Of a stretch of 64,000 bases of DNA, positions 32,219 through 41,322 are shown piece by piece. Numbering within the stretch: position 1 is the first letter of the stretch; every line of letters begins with the position of its first letter. Source of the DNA: Paraperibacillus marinus (lineage in GTDB: Bacteria > Bacillota > Bacilli > Bacillales > DSM-1321). Where the stretch lies: positions 2,852,001 to 2,916,000 of the forward strand of contig NZ_CP143542.1 in the NCBI RefSeq assembly GCF_046237605.1, read 5' to 3'. Below the pieces are notes generated by a model. The model did no database searches and was not told the DNA's origin. It saw only the letters and a list, made by a program, of their open reading frames with translations. The position numbers and the translations under genes were made by a program.

Positions 32219-32950
32219 TCACTTGCTGTCTTTGAATGTCAGTAATGCCTGCTGTGCAGCATGCTGCTCCGCTTCTTTTTTCGACCGGCCGGAACCCGTG
32301 CCCAGCTCTTTGCCGTTCAAAAGGACAGTTGACACAAACTCCCGGTTATGGGCCGGCCCCTTTTCCTGCAGGATTTTATATTCAAGCGCCCCTGATCCGT
32401 CGCGCTGAATAAGCTCCTGCAGCTGGCTTTTGTAATCCATCACATGAGAAAAAGCACCCTCATTAATCTTAGGGAAGACCGTCTTTTCTAAAAACTGAAC
32501 AACCGTTTCAAGACCCTGGTCGAGATACAATGCACCGATGAATGCCTCAAAGACATCCGCGAGCAGTGCCGGCCTTGACCTTCCGCCTGTCATTTCCTCG
32601 CCTTTTCCAAGCAGGATCAGCTCACCAAAAGAATGATCATTTGCAAAGCCCACAAGAGATGGCTCACAAACGATTGCTGCCCTGAGCTTGGTTAATTCCC
32701 CTTCAGACATGGTGGCATATTTTTTGAACAAGTATTGAGAAACAGTCAATTCCAGTACGGCGTCTCCTAAAAATTCAAGCCTTTCATTATCTTCATAAGG
32801 CTTGCGGCGATGCTCATTCACATAGGATGAATGGGTAAATGCCTGCTTTAAAAGCTGTTCATTCGTGAACATAAAACCCATGCGTTCCTGAAAGCTTTTA
32901 AATATATAGTCTTTTTGTGATGTTTTGTGTTTCCTGCCATTCCTTCGCAT
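32219..32950 (-). CDS. rnc: Ribonuclease III
   Basis: Double-strand-specific endoribonuclease for rRNA and small RNA processing. 243 aa from ATG 32950 (MRRNGRKHKTSQKDYIFKSF) 4 nt after GGAGGG; an in-frame TTG at 32965 overlaps that site. Catalytic signature ERLEFLGDAVLELTVSQYL, second acidic site LADVFEAFIGALYLDQG, and a C-terminal dsRNA-binding domain (DYKSQLQELIQRDG...SKKEAEQHAAQQALL). Placed between acpP and smc as in B. subtilis. Confidence 0.98.
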   Translation of the reverse strand: MRRNGRKHKTSQKDYIFKSFQERMGFMFTNEQLLKQAFTHSSYVNEHRRKPYEDNERLEFLGDAVLELTVSQYLFKKYATMSEGELTKLRAAIVCEPSLVGFANDHSFGELILLGKGEEMTGGRSRPALLADVFEAFIGALYLDQGLETVVQFLEKTVFPKINEGAFSHVMDYKSQLQELIQRDGSGALEYKILQEKGPAHNREFVSTVLLNGKELGTGSGRSKKEAEQHAAQQALLTFKDSK

Positions 32951-33037
32951 AAAACCCTCCGCCAATTTTTAAAAAATAATCCAAATTTGATTATTTAGAA
33001 CATATTTTGATTTAAATGCCTTACCCTGTACGATTTG

Positions 33038-33068
33038 AAAGAAAGCTCCGTCATAAACGGAGCTTTCT
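33038..33068 (-). terminator. Rho-independent terminator of acpP
   Basis: A perfect 10-bp stem AAAGCTCCGT/ACGGAGCTTT with a 5-nt loop, followed on the minus strand by CTTTC. It lies about 30 bp after the acpP stop and before rnc. Confidence 0.8.
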
Positions 33069-33099
33069 CTGCTTCACCTGAATTCTAAGAAACATTGGA

Positions 33100-33333
33100 T
33101 TACATAGTGCTTTGTATGTAATTCACAGCGTCTCCAACTGTGACGATCTTTTCTGCGTCATCATCGGAAATTTCCATTCCGAATTCATCTTCCAGTTCCA
33201 TTACAAGTTCAACTACATCAAGGGAATCGGCACCAAGGTCGTCTTTGAAAGAAGCTTCGAGTTTTACTTCGGACTCATCGACTCCTAAACGGTCAACGAC
33301 AATCTTTGTTACGCGTTCAAGAACTTCTGCCAT
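33100..33333 (-). CDS. acpP: Acyl carrier protein
   Basis: Carries growing acyl chains on a phosphopantetheine arm. 77 aa from ATG 33333 (MAEVLERVTKIVVDRLGVDE) after GGGGAGGTG. The attachment Ser37 is in DLGADSLDVVELVMELEDEF. A TATAAT (33356-33361, minus strand) with a weak -35 suggests its own promoter besides read-through from fabG. Confidence 0.98.
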   Translation of the reverse strand: MAEVLERVTKIVVDRLGVDESEVKLEASFKDDLGADSLDVVELVMELEDEFGMEISDDDAEKIVTVGDAVNYIQSTM

Positions 33334-33482
33334 TTTATTCACCTCCCCTCAAGTCATTATAGAGTATTTCGTTTAAATAATAAATCCTTAATTGGCGGAG
33401 AAATCATTATTTTTCCGTAACAAGGCAGGCCGGGACATGGCCGTGTATTTGGCAGGCAGCACCTGCAAGGGAGCCTGGATCC

Positions 33483-34226
33483 TTACATAACCATCCCGCC
33501 GTCTACATGCAGCGTCTGCCCTGTCATATAGGCACTGTCATCAGACCCCAGGAATACAGCTACTCGTGCAATGTCGGACGGGTCACCGAGACGGGCAAGC
33601 GGAATCTGTTGAAGCATGGCTTCCCTCGTCTCCTCAGTAAGCTTGTCGGTCATATCTGTTGAGATGAAACCCGGGGCAATGGCGTTTACAAGGATTCCCC
33701 TGGCTGACAGCTCCTTCGCAGTTGTTTTGGTCAGGCCGATAACGCCGGCCTTAGCAGCAACGTAGTTTGCCTGGCCGGCATTCCCGCTGACGCCGACAAT
33801 GGATGCCACATTGATGATCTTGCCCGATCTCTGCTTCATCATCGGACGTGAAACAGCCTTCGTGCAAAGGAACACGCCCTTTAGATTGATGTTGATCACA
33901 TCATCCCACTCTTCCTCTTTCATCCTCATCAGCAGGTTGTCTTTCGTGATGCCTGCATTATTCACCAAAATATCGATGCTGCCGAAGCGGCTGATCGTTT
34001 CCTTGATCATCTGGCTGACAGATTCACTATCGGAAACATCACACTGAATAGCGAATGATTCCCTGCCCAGCGCCTTGATATCAGAAACCACTTCAAGTGC
34101 CCGGGCTTCACTCCCTGCAAAATTCACAGCGACATTGGCGCCCTCTCTTGCCATTTCAAGGGCGATTTCCCGTCCGATCCCACGGGATGCACCTGTAACT
34201 AAAACATTATTGCCGGCTAGTCTCAT
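33483..34226 (-). CDS. fabG: 3-oxoacyl-[acyl-carrier-protein] reductase FabG
   Basis: NADPH-dependent reductase of type II fatty acid synthesis. 247 aa, ATG 34226 whose A overlaps the fabD stop (TAATG). Rossmann motif TGASRGIG, NNAG at 89-92, and catalytic Ser142, Tyr155 and Lys159 (GQANYVAAK) are visible. Member of the fapR-plsX-fabD-fabG operon. Confidence 0.98.
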   Translation of the reverse strand: MRLAGNNVLVTGASRGIGREIALEMAREGANVAVNFAGSEARALEVVSDIKALGRESFAIQCDVSDSESVSQMIKETISRFGSIDILVNNAGITKDNLLMRMKEEEWDDVININLKGVFLCTKAVSRPMMKQRSGKIINVASIVGVSGNAGQANYVAAKAGVIGLTKTTAKELSARGILVNAIAPGFISTDMTDKLTEETREAMLQQIPLARLGDPSDIARVAVFLGSDDSAYMTGQTLHVDGGMVM

Positions 34227-35170
34227 TATTTTCTCCCCTTTAACACTTCAAGTGCCTTTTCAAGGCTGTCCTGGTCATTGATGTTCAGGACTGCAGCCTG
34301 GCGGTCGATTTTTTTTACCAGGCCTGACAGGACTTTTCCAGGACCGATTTCAACAAATGTATCCACGCCTGCATCAAGGAGGCAGCGGACAGAATCTTCC
34401 CATAACACAGGAGAATACAGCTGCTGTATCAGCCTCTCCTTTATCTCCTGCGGTGAATTCATCGGCTTTGATGTAACATTCGAAATGACAGGAACGGAAG
34501 CATTATTAATATGTATGGAATCTAGTACTGCCTCGAACCTGCCGGCTGCAGGCTTCATCAGCTGCGAATGGAAAGGCCCGCTCACTTCAAGGGGAATCAC
34601 ACGCTTTGCCCCCTCCTGTTTTGCCGCTTCTCCTGCTTTCTGTACTCCGGCTGCAGTCCCGGATATTACAATCTGACCTGGACAGTTAATATTGGCGAGT
34701 TGGACTGAGTCACCGTCATTGGTAACTTTTTCTGTTACTGCTGCCAGCTTTTCGCGGTCAAGGCCGAGTACTGCAGCCATGGAGCCCTGGCCATCCGGGA
34801 CGGCCGCTTCCATGTATTCGCCTCTTTTCCTGACTGCATACACTCCGTCGCTGAAAGAAAAAGCGCCGGATGCAACCAGGGCAGAATATTCGCCAAGGCT
34901 ATGCCCGGCTGTATAATCCGGGGCGATCCCAGCTTCTTCAAGCAGCGTAAGGACCGCTGTACTCATAGTAAGCAGCGCAGGCTGGGCATTTGTGGTTTTG
35001 GTCAGCTCTTCCTGGGTTCCTTCAAAGATCACTTTTGACAGCTGGAAGCCTAGTCTTGAGTCTGCCTCATCAAAGATTCTCTTAACACTTTCATGGCTTT
35101 CATACAGATCTTTTCCCATGCCAGCCGCCTGTGAGCCCTGGCCGGGGAAAACGAATGCTATTTTTCCCAT
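34226..35170 (-). CDS. fabD: Malonyl-CoA:ACP transacylase FabD
   Basis: Transfers malonyl from CoA to ACP. 314 aa: MGKIAFVFPGQGSQAAGMG; nucleophile Ser91 in AGHSLGEYSALVASG and the active-site His in SGPFHSQLMKPA. Only the plsX stop separates it from plsX (starts at once after it), and its stop overlaps the fabG start, so the three are translationally coupled. Confidence 0.98.
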   Translation of the reverse strand: MGKIAFVFPGQGSQAAGMGKDLYESHESVKRIFDEADSRLGFQLSKVIFEGTQEELTKTTNAQPALLTMSTAVLTLLEEAGIAPDYTAGHSLGEYSALVASGAFSFSDGVYAVRKRGEYMEAAVPDGQGSMAAVLGLDREKLAAVTEKVTNDGDSVQLANINCPGQIVISGTAAGVQKAGEAAKQEGAKRVIPLEVSGPFHSQLMKPAAGRFEAVLDSIHINNASVPVISNVTSKPMNSPQEIKERLIQQLYSPVLWEDSVRCLLDAGVDTFVEIGPGKVLSGLVKKIDRQAAVLNINDQDSLEKALEVLKGRK

Positions 35171-36169
35171 TTATTCTCCCCCTAACTTATCTCTGTCAAT
35201 CATGGAACTGATCGCGCCCGAGACATCATTCAATACCATATCCCTGGTCTGGCGGATCGCATTGTACACGGCATTCGCATCAGATGAACCATGTGCCTTA
35301 ATCACCGGCGCACTCAAGCCGAACAATCCTGCCCCTCCATATTCGGAGTAATCAAGCTTGCCTTTAAGTTCCTTGAACTGCGGCTTCAATACTGCTGCAG
35401 CAAGTTTGCTTTTAACATTGCTCGTCAAGGCGGTCTTCAGCATCTGGAACATGCCGAGTGCAGTTCCCTCTGTTGTCTTGAGCACCATATTTCCTGTAAA
35501 TCCATCCGTAACCACCACATCTGCCACTCCATTAAGCAGATCCCGGGCTTCCACATTGCCGGCAAAGTTCAGCCCGCTGTCCTTTAAGAGGCCAAAGGCT
35601 GCCTTTGTGAGCTCATTCCCTTTTTTCTCTTCTGTCCCGATATTCAAGAGTCCGACTCTCGGATTCCGGATGCCCCTCACCTTCTCGGCATATGCGGAAC
35701 CCATATATGCATACTGGAGAAGATGCTCGGGCTTTGCATCTGCATTGGCACCTACATCAAGCAGGACAAAGCCTTGGCCGTCTATTGTCGGAAGGGTCGG
35801 AGACAGGGCTGGGCGTTCAATCCCCTGAATGCGGCCGACAATGAATAATCCCGCAGCCATCAGGGCGCCCGTATTCCCTGCCGAGATGCAGGCATCAGCC
35901 GCACCGTCCTTGACCGCCTGGGCGGCAAGCACCATGGATGCCTGCTTCTTCCTCCTTACCGCACGCACAGGCTCATCTTCTGCCAGTATCTCCTCTTCGG
36001 CATGAATGACCTTAATGCGGCTTCCGGACGGCAGGTATTCCCTGACTTTTTCTTCCCTTCCGTACAGCTGGATTTCTATATCAGGGAACTTCCCTGCTGC
36101 TTTGACTGCTCCCTGCACGATTTCTTTAGGCGCGTTGTCCCCGCCCATTGCATCTATAGCAATTCTCAT
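35171..36169 (-). CDS. plsX: Phosphate:acyl-ACP acyltransferase PlsX
   Basis: Makes acyl-phosphate from acyl-ACP for PlsY, the first step of phospholipid synthesis in Gram-positives. 332 aa from ATG 36169 (MRIAIDAMGGDNAPKEIVQG), 8 nt after AAAGGA and 1 nt after the fapR stop; an ATG at 36178 is too close to the ribosome binding site. Conserved VRRKKQASMVLAAQAVKDG, SAGNTGALMAAGLFIVGR and VTDGFTGNMVLKTTEG are present. Confidence 0.97.
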   Translation of the reverse strand: MRIAIDAMGGDNAPKEIVQGAVKAAGKFPDIEIQLYGREEKVREYLPSGSRIKVIHAEEEILAEDEPVRAVRRKKQASMVLAAQAVKDGAADACISAGNTGALMAAGLFIVGRIQGIERPALSPTLPTIDGQGFVLLDVGANADAKPEHLLQYAYMGSAYAEKVRGIRNPRVGLLNIGTEEKKGNELTKAAFGLLKDSGLNFAGNVEARDLLNGVADVVVTDGFTGNMVLKTTEGTALGMFQMLKTALTSNVKSKLAAAVLKPQFKELKGKLDYSEYGGAGLFGLSAPVIKAHGSSDANAVYNAIRQTRDMVLNDVSGAISSMIDRDKLGGE

Positions 36170-36170
36170 G

Positions 36171-36746
36171 TTACTCATCCTTTTCGTCTTTATGGGACCG
36201 GTACATTTCGAACTGGCCTTTGAACACAAGCTCAGTACCAACATAGCTCATCACTTCTACAAGAGTCCTGCCGGCAGCTGCCCGGTCCACTACCCTGGCT
36301 TTTGCCACGACTCTTTCATTCTCTCTAACCTGCCTGGTAAACTGGATGCCTGCCTTGGCCGTCAAAGCCAGCTCATCGTTTATGAGGGCGACTGCCAGTG
36401 AATTTGCCTGGGCAAAGAGATGATGGCCCCTTGCAATCCCATTCCGTTTAAATACATGCTCGTGCTTGACATCGAATATCGATATCGCACTCTGGTCCAG
36501 CTCGATATCTATAATTTCACCGATGATCTCATCGATAGGCAAAGCAATAATTTCATCGCTGAGCTTCTTCTCAGCAACATTCTTAATCCGTTCCCTCAGT
36601 TCAGGAATCGCCAGCTCCAGGCGGTCAAGCCGCACCGTCTGCACACTTACCTTAAACCTTGCAGCGAGCTCTTCATCCGTAATAAAAGGATTCTCTTCAA
36701 TCGTCTCCACCAGCAGCTGCTGGCGCTCCTTTTTGCTCCGACGCAA
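36171..36746 (-). CDS. fapR: Transcription factor FapR, fatty acid and phospholipid regulator
   Basis: Malonyl-CoA-responsive repressor of lipid synthesis genes. 191 aa from a TTG start at 36746 (TTG CGT CGG AGC), matching the family N-terminus MRR(S/N)K. A DeoR-like helix-turn-helix (about 20-45, ITDEELAARFKVSVQTVRLDRLE) precedes a hotdog thioesterase-like effector domain (NGIARGHHLFAQANSLAVALI). It heads the fapR-plsX-fabD-fabG operon and has a FapR operator-like site just upstream, so autoregulation is likely. Confidence 0.97.
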   Translation of the reverse strand: MRRSKKERQQLLVETIEENPFITDEELAARFKVSVQTVRLDRLELAIPELRERIKNVAEKKLSDEIIALPIDEIIGEIIDIELDQSAISIFDVKHEHVFKRNGIARGHHLFAQANSLAVALINDELALTAKAGIQFTRQVRENERVVAKARVVDRAAAGRTLVEVMSYVGTELVFKGQFEMYRSHKDEKDE

Positions 36747-36767
36747 ATTATGGTCACCACCGCACTA

Positions 36768-36784
36768 TTATGACTAGGTACTAA
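36768..36784 (-). promoter_or_regulatory. FapR operator
   Basis: TTAGTACCTAGTCATAA on the minus strand agrees at 15 of 17 positions with the FapR inverted repeat TTAGTACCTnnTACTAA as I recall it; both mismatches lie in the right half-site. It sits immediately downstream of the -10 of the fapR promoter, where binding would block initiation. Confidence 0.75.
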
Positions 36785-36788
36785 CAGT

Positions 36789-36817
36789 AGTATATATAGA
36801 CATAACAGATATTGCAA
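36789..36817 (-). promoter_or_regulatory. SigA-type promoter of fapR-plsX-fabDG
   Basis: TTGCAA (36812-36817) and TATACT (36789-36794) separated by 17 bp on the minus strand, about 40 bp upstream of fapR, with the FapR operator between the -10 and the gene. Confidence 0.65.
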
Positions 36818-37298
36818 CGATAAAAGCGGAAAGCGGTGCCTGCAAAAACAAATCACCATAAAAGCAGAATAAACTGAGCGAAAATCCATAGTTTGCCCCG
36901 GACCGGACAGTTTTAGCCGGACAATTCAGGGGTAAGCATTCTTTCTTGCCATGGGCAGGCTTTTGACTTGGAGGATCTGTCTTGCGCTGTATGATACAAC
37001 ATAGGGACTTGTGTTCATCTTTGTTATGGTAAAGAATGTGCGGTGTCTAGCTGGATACTCTGTCCGTCTGTAAATTAGGAAAACTGCGGGTAAGGAACTG
37101 CAGCCGCGAATATCAGCCATTCAAGAATTAAAAACGCCCTCTTTTTTAGCATACCCGTGGTTTCCTATTACAGAAAAAGGTACCTTTTAGATAAAAATCA
37201 GGCAGACTGCATCCTTCCCGGAAGATAAAAAGATTATAAAGGCCACCTGGATGGGTATAGGTTACCAAGTTCTTACTACATAAAAGCAGGTGATGAAT
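36818..37298. other. Non-coding region between fapR and galM
   Basis: About 480 bp between divergent genes. I see no gene with a ribosome binding site, no riboswitch and no strong terminator. The galM promoter must lie here on the plus strand, but no clear -35/-10 pair was found. The ribosome binding site AGCAGG at 37285-37290 serves galM. Confidence 0.4.
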
Positions 37299-38336
37299 AT
37301 GAAAGTTCAATCTGAAAGAGCCGCAGACAGATGGACGGAGTATACACTGACCAATGATCACGGAATGAGTGTCAGTATATTGGACTTCGGAGGAATCATT
37401 ACAAGGATGCTGGTGCCTGACCGGGATGGCACTTTAGAAAATATAGTCCTCGGATACAGGGACTATGCCGATTATCAAGATAATCCGAATTATTTCGGAG
37501 CTCTCATCGGCAGGGTTGCAGGAAGGATCCGTGCCGCAGCGTTCCAGCTGAATGATAAGATTTATGAGCTGGATGCCAATAATGAGGAAAATCACCTGCA
37601 TGGCGGCCCGGAAGGTTTGCACCAGGTGCTGTGGAAGGCAGCCCCGTTGCAGACCGAAGATACGGCCGGGCTTAAGCTTACCTACAGAAGCGAGAATGGG
37701 GAAGGCGGCTATCCGGGCAATGCCGATATTACGGTGACTTATCAGCTGAATAATCATAATCAGTTCAGCATCCATTATTCTGCCGTATGTGATCAGGCAA
37801 CTCCCATGGCATTGACCAATCATACATACTTCAATTTGAGCGGTAATTTAAAGGATACCGTTCATGATCATTATTTGACAATGGACAGCAGCAAATTCAT
37901 AGAATTGAATGATGAGCTCATCCCGACTGGCAGCCTGCTTGATGTCACGGATACCCCTTTTGATTTCCGAAACCGGCGGAGGCTTGGCGATGGGCTGAAC
38001 AGCGTCCTGGAACAGAACGAGATAGCAGGCGGAGGTTATGACCACCATTTCATTTTTGATAGAGCGAGAGAAGCGCAGGCAATTCTTGAAGAACCGGCCA
38101 GCGGAAGGGTAATGGCCGTTGAGACCAATCAGCCCGGCATGGTTTTGTACACCTCGAATGGTTTGGGAGAGGATTTACAGCTGAGGGAGACGGCATCCCG
38201 AAAATATTTAGGCGTATGCTTTGAAACCCAGGCACCTCCGGCTGCGCTTCATCAAAGCGGACTGCCCACCGTCACATTGAAGGCCGGGGAGGAGTATGAT
38301 AAGACGACCGTCTTCTCTTTCAGCACCGCAAAATAA
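37299..38336 (+). CDS. galM: Aldose 1-epimerase (galactose mutarotase)
   Basis: Interconverts alpha and beta anomers of galactose or glucose. 345 aa from ATG 37299 (MKVQSERAADRWTEYTLTND), 8 nt after AGCAGG; earlier GTG 37290 and ATG 37293 overlap the ribosome binding site. Family motifs: GRVAGRIRAAAFQLNDKIY, ENHLHGGPEGLHQ, catalytic His in TNHTYFNLSG and catalytic Glu in GVCFETQAPP. It stands alone, opposite to its neighbours, with no other galactose genes near. It separates recG from fapR, which are adjacent in B. subtilis as I recall. Specificity among hexoses cannot be told from sequence. Confidence 0.93.
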   Translation: MKVQSERAADRWTEYTLTNDHGMSVSILDFGGIITRMLVPDRDGTLENIVLGYRDYADYQDNPNYFGALIGRVAGRIRAAAFQLNDKIYELDANNEENHLHGGPEGLHQVLWKAAPLQTEDTAGLKLTYRSENGEGGYPGNADITVTYQLNNHNQFSIHYSAVCDQATPMALTNHTYFNLSGNLKDTVHDHYLTMDSSKFIELNDELIPTGSLLDVTDTPFDFRNRRRLGDGLNSVLEQNEIAGGGYDHHFIFDRAREAQAILEEPASGRVMAVETNQPGMVLYTSNGLGEDLQLRETASRKYLGVCFETQAPPAALHQSGLPTVTLKAGEEYDKTTVFSFSTAK

Positions 38337-38337
38337 G

Positions 38338-38374
38338 AAACGGCTGGCCCGCAGGACGGGTTCAGCCGTTTTTT
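38338..38374. terminator. Bidirectional terminator between galM and recG
   Basis: Stem AACGGCTG/CAGCCGTT with an inner GCCCG/CGGGT pairing, followed by TTTT on the plus strand (galM) and by TTTCTTATTTTG on the minus strand (recG). It fills the whole space between the two convergent stop codons. Confidence 0.85.
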
Positions 38375-40422
38375 CAATCCAATTTATCCCCAGAAAGCAC
38401 TCCTGCCTTTCTCAGGGATTCCCTCAGATGTGAATATTGGTCTTCCTGCCAGAAAGCCTCAGAATTGATCATCGTTACCGCATCATTCCTGGCGACTTCA
38501 AGGGCCCGGTAATCATGGATCATATCGGCCATTTTGAACTCTGGCACACCGCTCTGCTTTTTCCCGAAGAAGTCACCAGGCCCTCTTAATTCAAGATCTT
38601 TTTCAGACAGGACGAAACCATCATTAGTTTCCGACATGATTTTCATACGTTCCTTGCCCACTTCATTCTTCGGGTCTGCAATCAGAATACAGTAGGATTG
38701 GTCACTGCCCCGTCCGACCCTGCCCCGGAGCTGGTGAAGCTGCGAGAGCCCGAACCGCTCAGCATCATAAATGACCATGACGGTTGCATTCGGTACATTC
38801 ACACCAACCTCGACAACGGTGGTCGACACAAGGACTTGAAGTTTGTTTTGGCTGAAATCCCGCATAACTTCATCTTTTTCAGAAGCGGGAAGCTTTCCGT
38901 GCATTAATCCGACAGAAAAGCGTCCGCCGAAGTACTGTGTCAGCGTCCCGTGGACATCGAGTGCGTTCTGCAGATCCAATTTTTCTGACTCCTCGATGAG
39001 CGGGCAGATGACATATGCCTGGCGCCCCATTCTCAGTTCCTTTTCTACAAAGGCAAGGACCCGGTCCAAGGTATCATGCTTAGTCCAGTACGTTTCAATC
39101 TTTTTCCTTCCTGCCGGCATTTCATCGATGATGGATACGTCCATTTCGCCGAATGCCGTAATCGCCAATGTTCTTGGTATCGGGGTAGCCGTCATGAACA
39201 GTACATCAGGGCTTTCCCCTTTTTCCCGAAGAATCCGTCTCTGTTCCACACCAAAACGGTGCTGTTCATCGGTAATTACAAGACCCAGGTTGTGAAAGTT
39301 CACTTCGTCCTGGATAAGAGCATGGGTGCCTATTAAAATATGAATCTCACCAGAAGCCAGCCGTTCAAGGATTTCCCTTCTCCGCTTACCTTTGACGGAG
39401 GAAGTCAGCAGGGCTATTTCAATGCCATGCGGATTCAGCATTTCGTAAAGGGAGGATGCATGCTGTTCGGCCAGGATTTCTGTCGGCACCATAAGGGCAC
39501 CCTGATAGCCCGCACTGTGGGAAGCAAACAAACCGACAGCTGAGACGACTGTCTTGCCCGAACCTACATCTCCCTGAAGCAGCCTGTTCATCCGATAAGG
39601 CGATTTCATATCGGAGAGGATTTCGTTTACCACCCGTTTTTGGGCACCAGTGAGCGGAAAGGGCAGGCCCTCAATGAATGCCTTTAACCGGGCAATTTTA
39701 TAGTCCTGCCTCATCCCCTGCGACTGCTCACGCTGCACTTTCCGGATCGCCTGCATCTTCAGCTGGAATAATAGAAATTCTTCATATACTATCCTGCGCC
39801 TTGAATGTTTTAAATCTCTCTCACCTGCCGGAAAATGAAGTGCCCGGAACGCATCCTTCCGCGGCAAAAGCTTATATTCTGTCAAAAGTTCTAGAGGCAG
39901 GATTTCATGGATTTCATGGCCAAATTCATTGAATGCAGCAGCCAGGTAGCGCCGGAGGCTTTTGACGCTCAGTTCGCCCTTGACGGCATACACCGGTTCA
40001 AAGTTATGTTCCCGTTCTGCGGTGCCTGCTGAATGCTCAGAAATGGTGATTGTCTGACGGTGCTTGTCCCACTTTCCCGTTACCGTGATGTGCTGCCCGA
40101 TGGAAAATTTCTTCTTCAGATAGGGCTGATTGAAGAAGGTTCCGGTAATCAAGTAGCGCCCAACTAAAATCCGGAGTGTCAGCCTTGATTTTTTCTTCCC
40201 AAAATAAACAAGAGAAGGCTCGCTGTGCACGACCCCTTCCACAGTTACCCTCTCTTCATGCTCTACTTCCGCCAGGTCCTTCAAGCGGTAATCCTCATAA
40301 CGATATGGAAAATGCTCAAAGAGATCCATCACACTGTATATCTGCATGTCATTCAATTGGGCTGCTGTTTCCTCCCCTACCCCTTTGACCGTGTTAACTG
40401 GAAGCTTGGTTAAATCGTTCAC
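38374..40422 (-). CDS. recG: ATP-dependent DNA helicase RecG
   Basis: Branch-migrating helicase for fork regression and recombination. 682 aa from a GTG start at 40422 (GTG AAC GAT TTA) that overlaps the sdaAA stop (GTGA), implying coupling. N-terminal wedge/OB domain (to about 170), Walker A QGDVGSGKTVVSA, DEQH box (VITDEQHRFG), and helicase motifs TATPIPRTLA and QLRGRVGRGSDQSYC are intact. Confidence 0.98.
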   Translation of the reverse strand: MNDLTKLPVNTVKGVGEETAAQLNDMQIYSVMDLFEHFPYRYEDYRLKDLAEVEHEERVTVEGVVHSEPSLVYFGKKKSRLTLRILVGRYLITGTFFNQPYLKKKFSIGQHITVTGKWDKHRQTITISEHSAGTAEREHNFEPVYAVKGELSVKSLRRYLAAAFNEFGHEIHEILPLELLTEYKLLPRKDAFRALHFPAGERDLKHSRRRIVYEEFLLFQLKMQAIRKVQREQSQGMRQDYKIARLKAFIEGLPFPLTGAQKRVVNEILSDMKSPYRMNRLLQGDVGSGKTVVSAVGLFASHSAGYQGALMVPTEILAEQHASSLYEMLNPHGIEIALLTSSVKGKRRREILERLASGEIHILIGTHALIQDEVNFHNLGLVITDEQHRFGVEQRRILREKGESPDVLFMTATPIPRTLAITAFGEMDVSIIDEMPAGRKKIETYWTKHDTLDRVLAFVEKELRMGRQAYVICPLIEESEKLDLQNALDVHGTLTQYFGGRFSVGLMHGKLPASEKDEVMRDFSQNKLQVLVSTTVVEVGVNVPNATVMVIYDAERFGLSQLHQLRGRVGRGSDQSYCILIADPKNEVGKERMKIMSETNDGFVLSEKDLELRGPGDFFGKKQSGVPEFKMADMIHDYRALEVARNDAVTMINSEAFWQEDQYSHLRESLRKAGVLSGDKLD

Positions 40423-41309
40423 TTTTTCTTCTCTTCCAATGAGATGCCAAAGATTTTAGCTTCCAGCTCCCGTCCGGTCGGAGTCGCAGCAAGGCCGCCA
40501 AGTGCTGTTTCACGAAGCGCAGATGGCATGGAAAGGCCAATTTTATACATCGCTGATATTACTTCATCACATGGGATGCGGCTTGTGATCCCGGCAAGTG
40601 CCATATCGGCAGCCACCATGGCATTGGCTGCGCCCATGGCATTTCTTTTTACACACGGTACTTCAACCAGTCCTGCTACCGGGTCACATACAAGGCCAAG
40701 CATATTCTTGAGCGTGATTGCCATTGCCTCGGCACTCTGCGAAGGTGTTCCGCCGGCAAGCTCGACAATGGCCGCTGCAGCCATGCCGGCAGCCGATCCG
40801 ACTTCAGCCTGGCAGCCGCCCGCGGCGCCTGAGATGGAAGCATTATTTGCAACAACAAAGCCAAATGCCCCTGAAGCGAATAAAAATTCAATCATTTGTT
40901 CCCGGGTTGGCTTCAGTTTGTTCTTCACGGCAAACAAGGTACCTGGCACAACCCCGGCAGACCCGGCGGTCGGAGTGGCGCAGATTGTACCCATCGCCGC
41001 ATTTACTTCATTGGTCGCAACCGCCTTGCTGACTGCATCCAACAGGACTTCTCCCGAGAGGAAATTCCCTTTCTTGATGTACTCCTGCATAAGGACTGCA
41101 TCGCCGCCTGTCAGGCCGGAATGAGACTTCACTCCATTCAGTCCCTTTTCAATCGCCTTTTCCATGACTTCCAGGTTTTTATCCATCAAGCCGACAACTT
41201 CATCCCATGTCCGGCCGGTGACTTGCATTTCCTGTTCAATCATAATATGGGAAATCTTTTTCCCCTGGCTTTCTGCCAGTTCCACTAATTCTGCTACGTT
41301 CCTGAACAT
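40419..41309 (-). CDS. sdaAA: L-serine dehydratase, iron-sulfur-dependent, alpha subunit
   Basis: Together with the beta subunit deaminates L-serine to pyruvate and ammonia through a [4Fe-4S] cluster. 296 aa, ATG 41309 (MFRNVAELVELAESQGKKIS). Cluster cysteines lie in MGTICATPTAGSAGVVPG, AAGGCQAEVGSAAG and LVCDPVAGLVEVPCVKRNAMG. It follows sdaAB by 13 bp and overlaps recG by 4 bp. Confidence 0.97.
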   Translation of the reverse strand: MFRNVAELVELAESQGKKISHIMIEQEMQVTGRTWDEVVGLMDKNLEVMEKAIEKGLNGVKSHSGLTGGDAVLMQEYIKKGNFLSGEVLLDAVSKAVATNEVNAAMGTICATPTAGSAGVVPGTLFAVKNKLKPTREQMIEFLFASGAFGFVVANNASISGAAGGCQAEVGSAAGMAAAAIVELAGGTPSQSAEAMAITLKNMLGLVCDPVAGLVEVPCVKRNAMGAANAMVAADMALAGITSRIPCDEVISAMYKIGLSMPSALRETALGGLAATPTGRELEAKIFGISLEEKKK

Positions 41310-41322
41310 ATGGCTACCTCTC

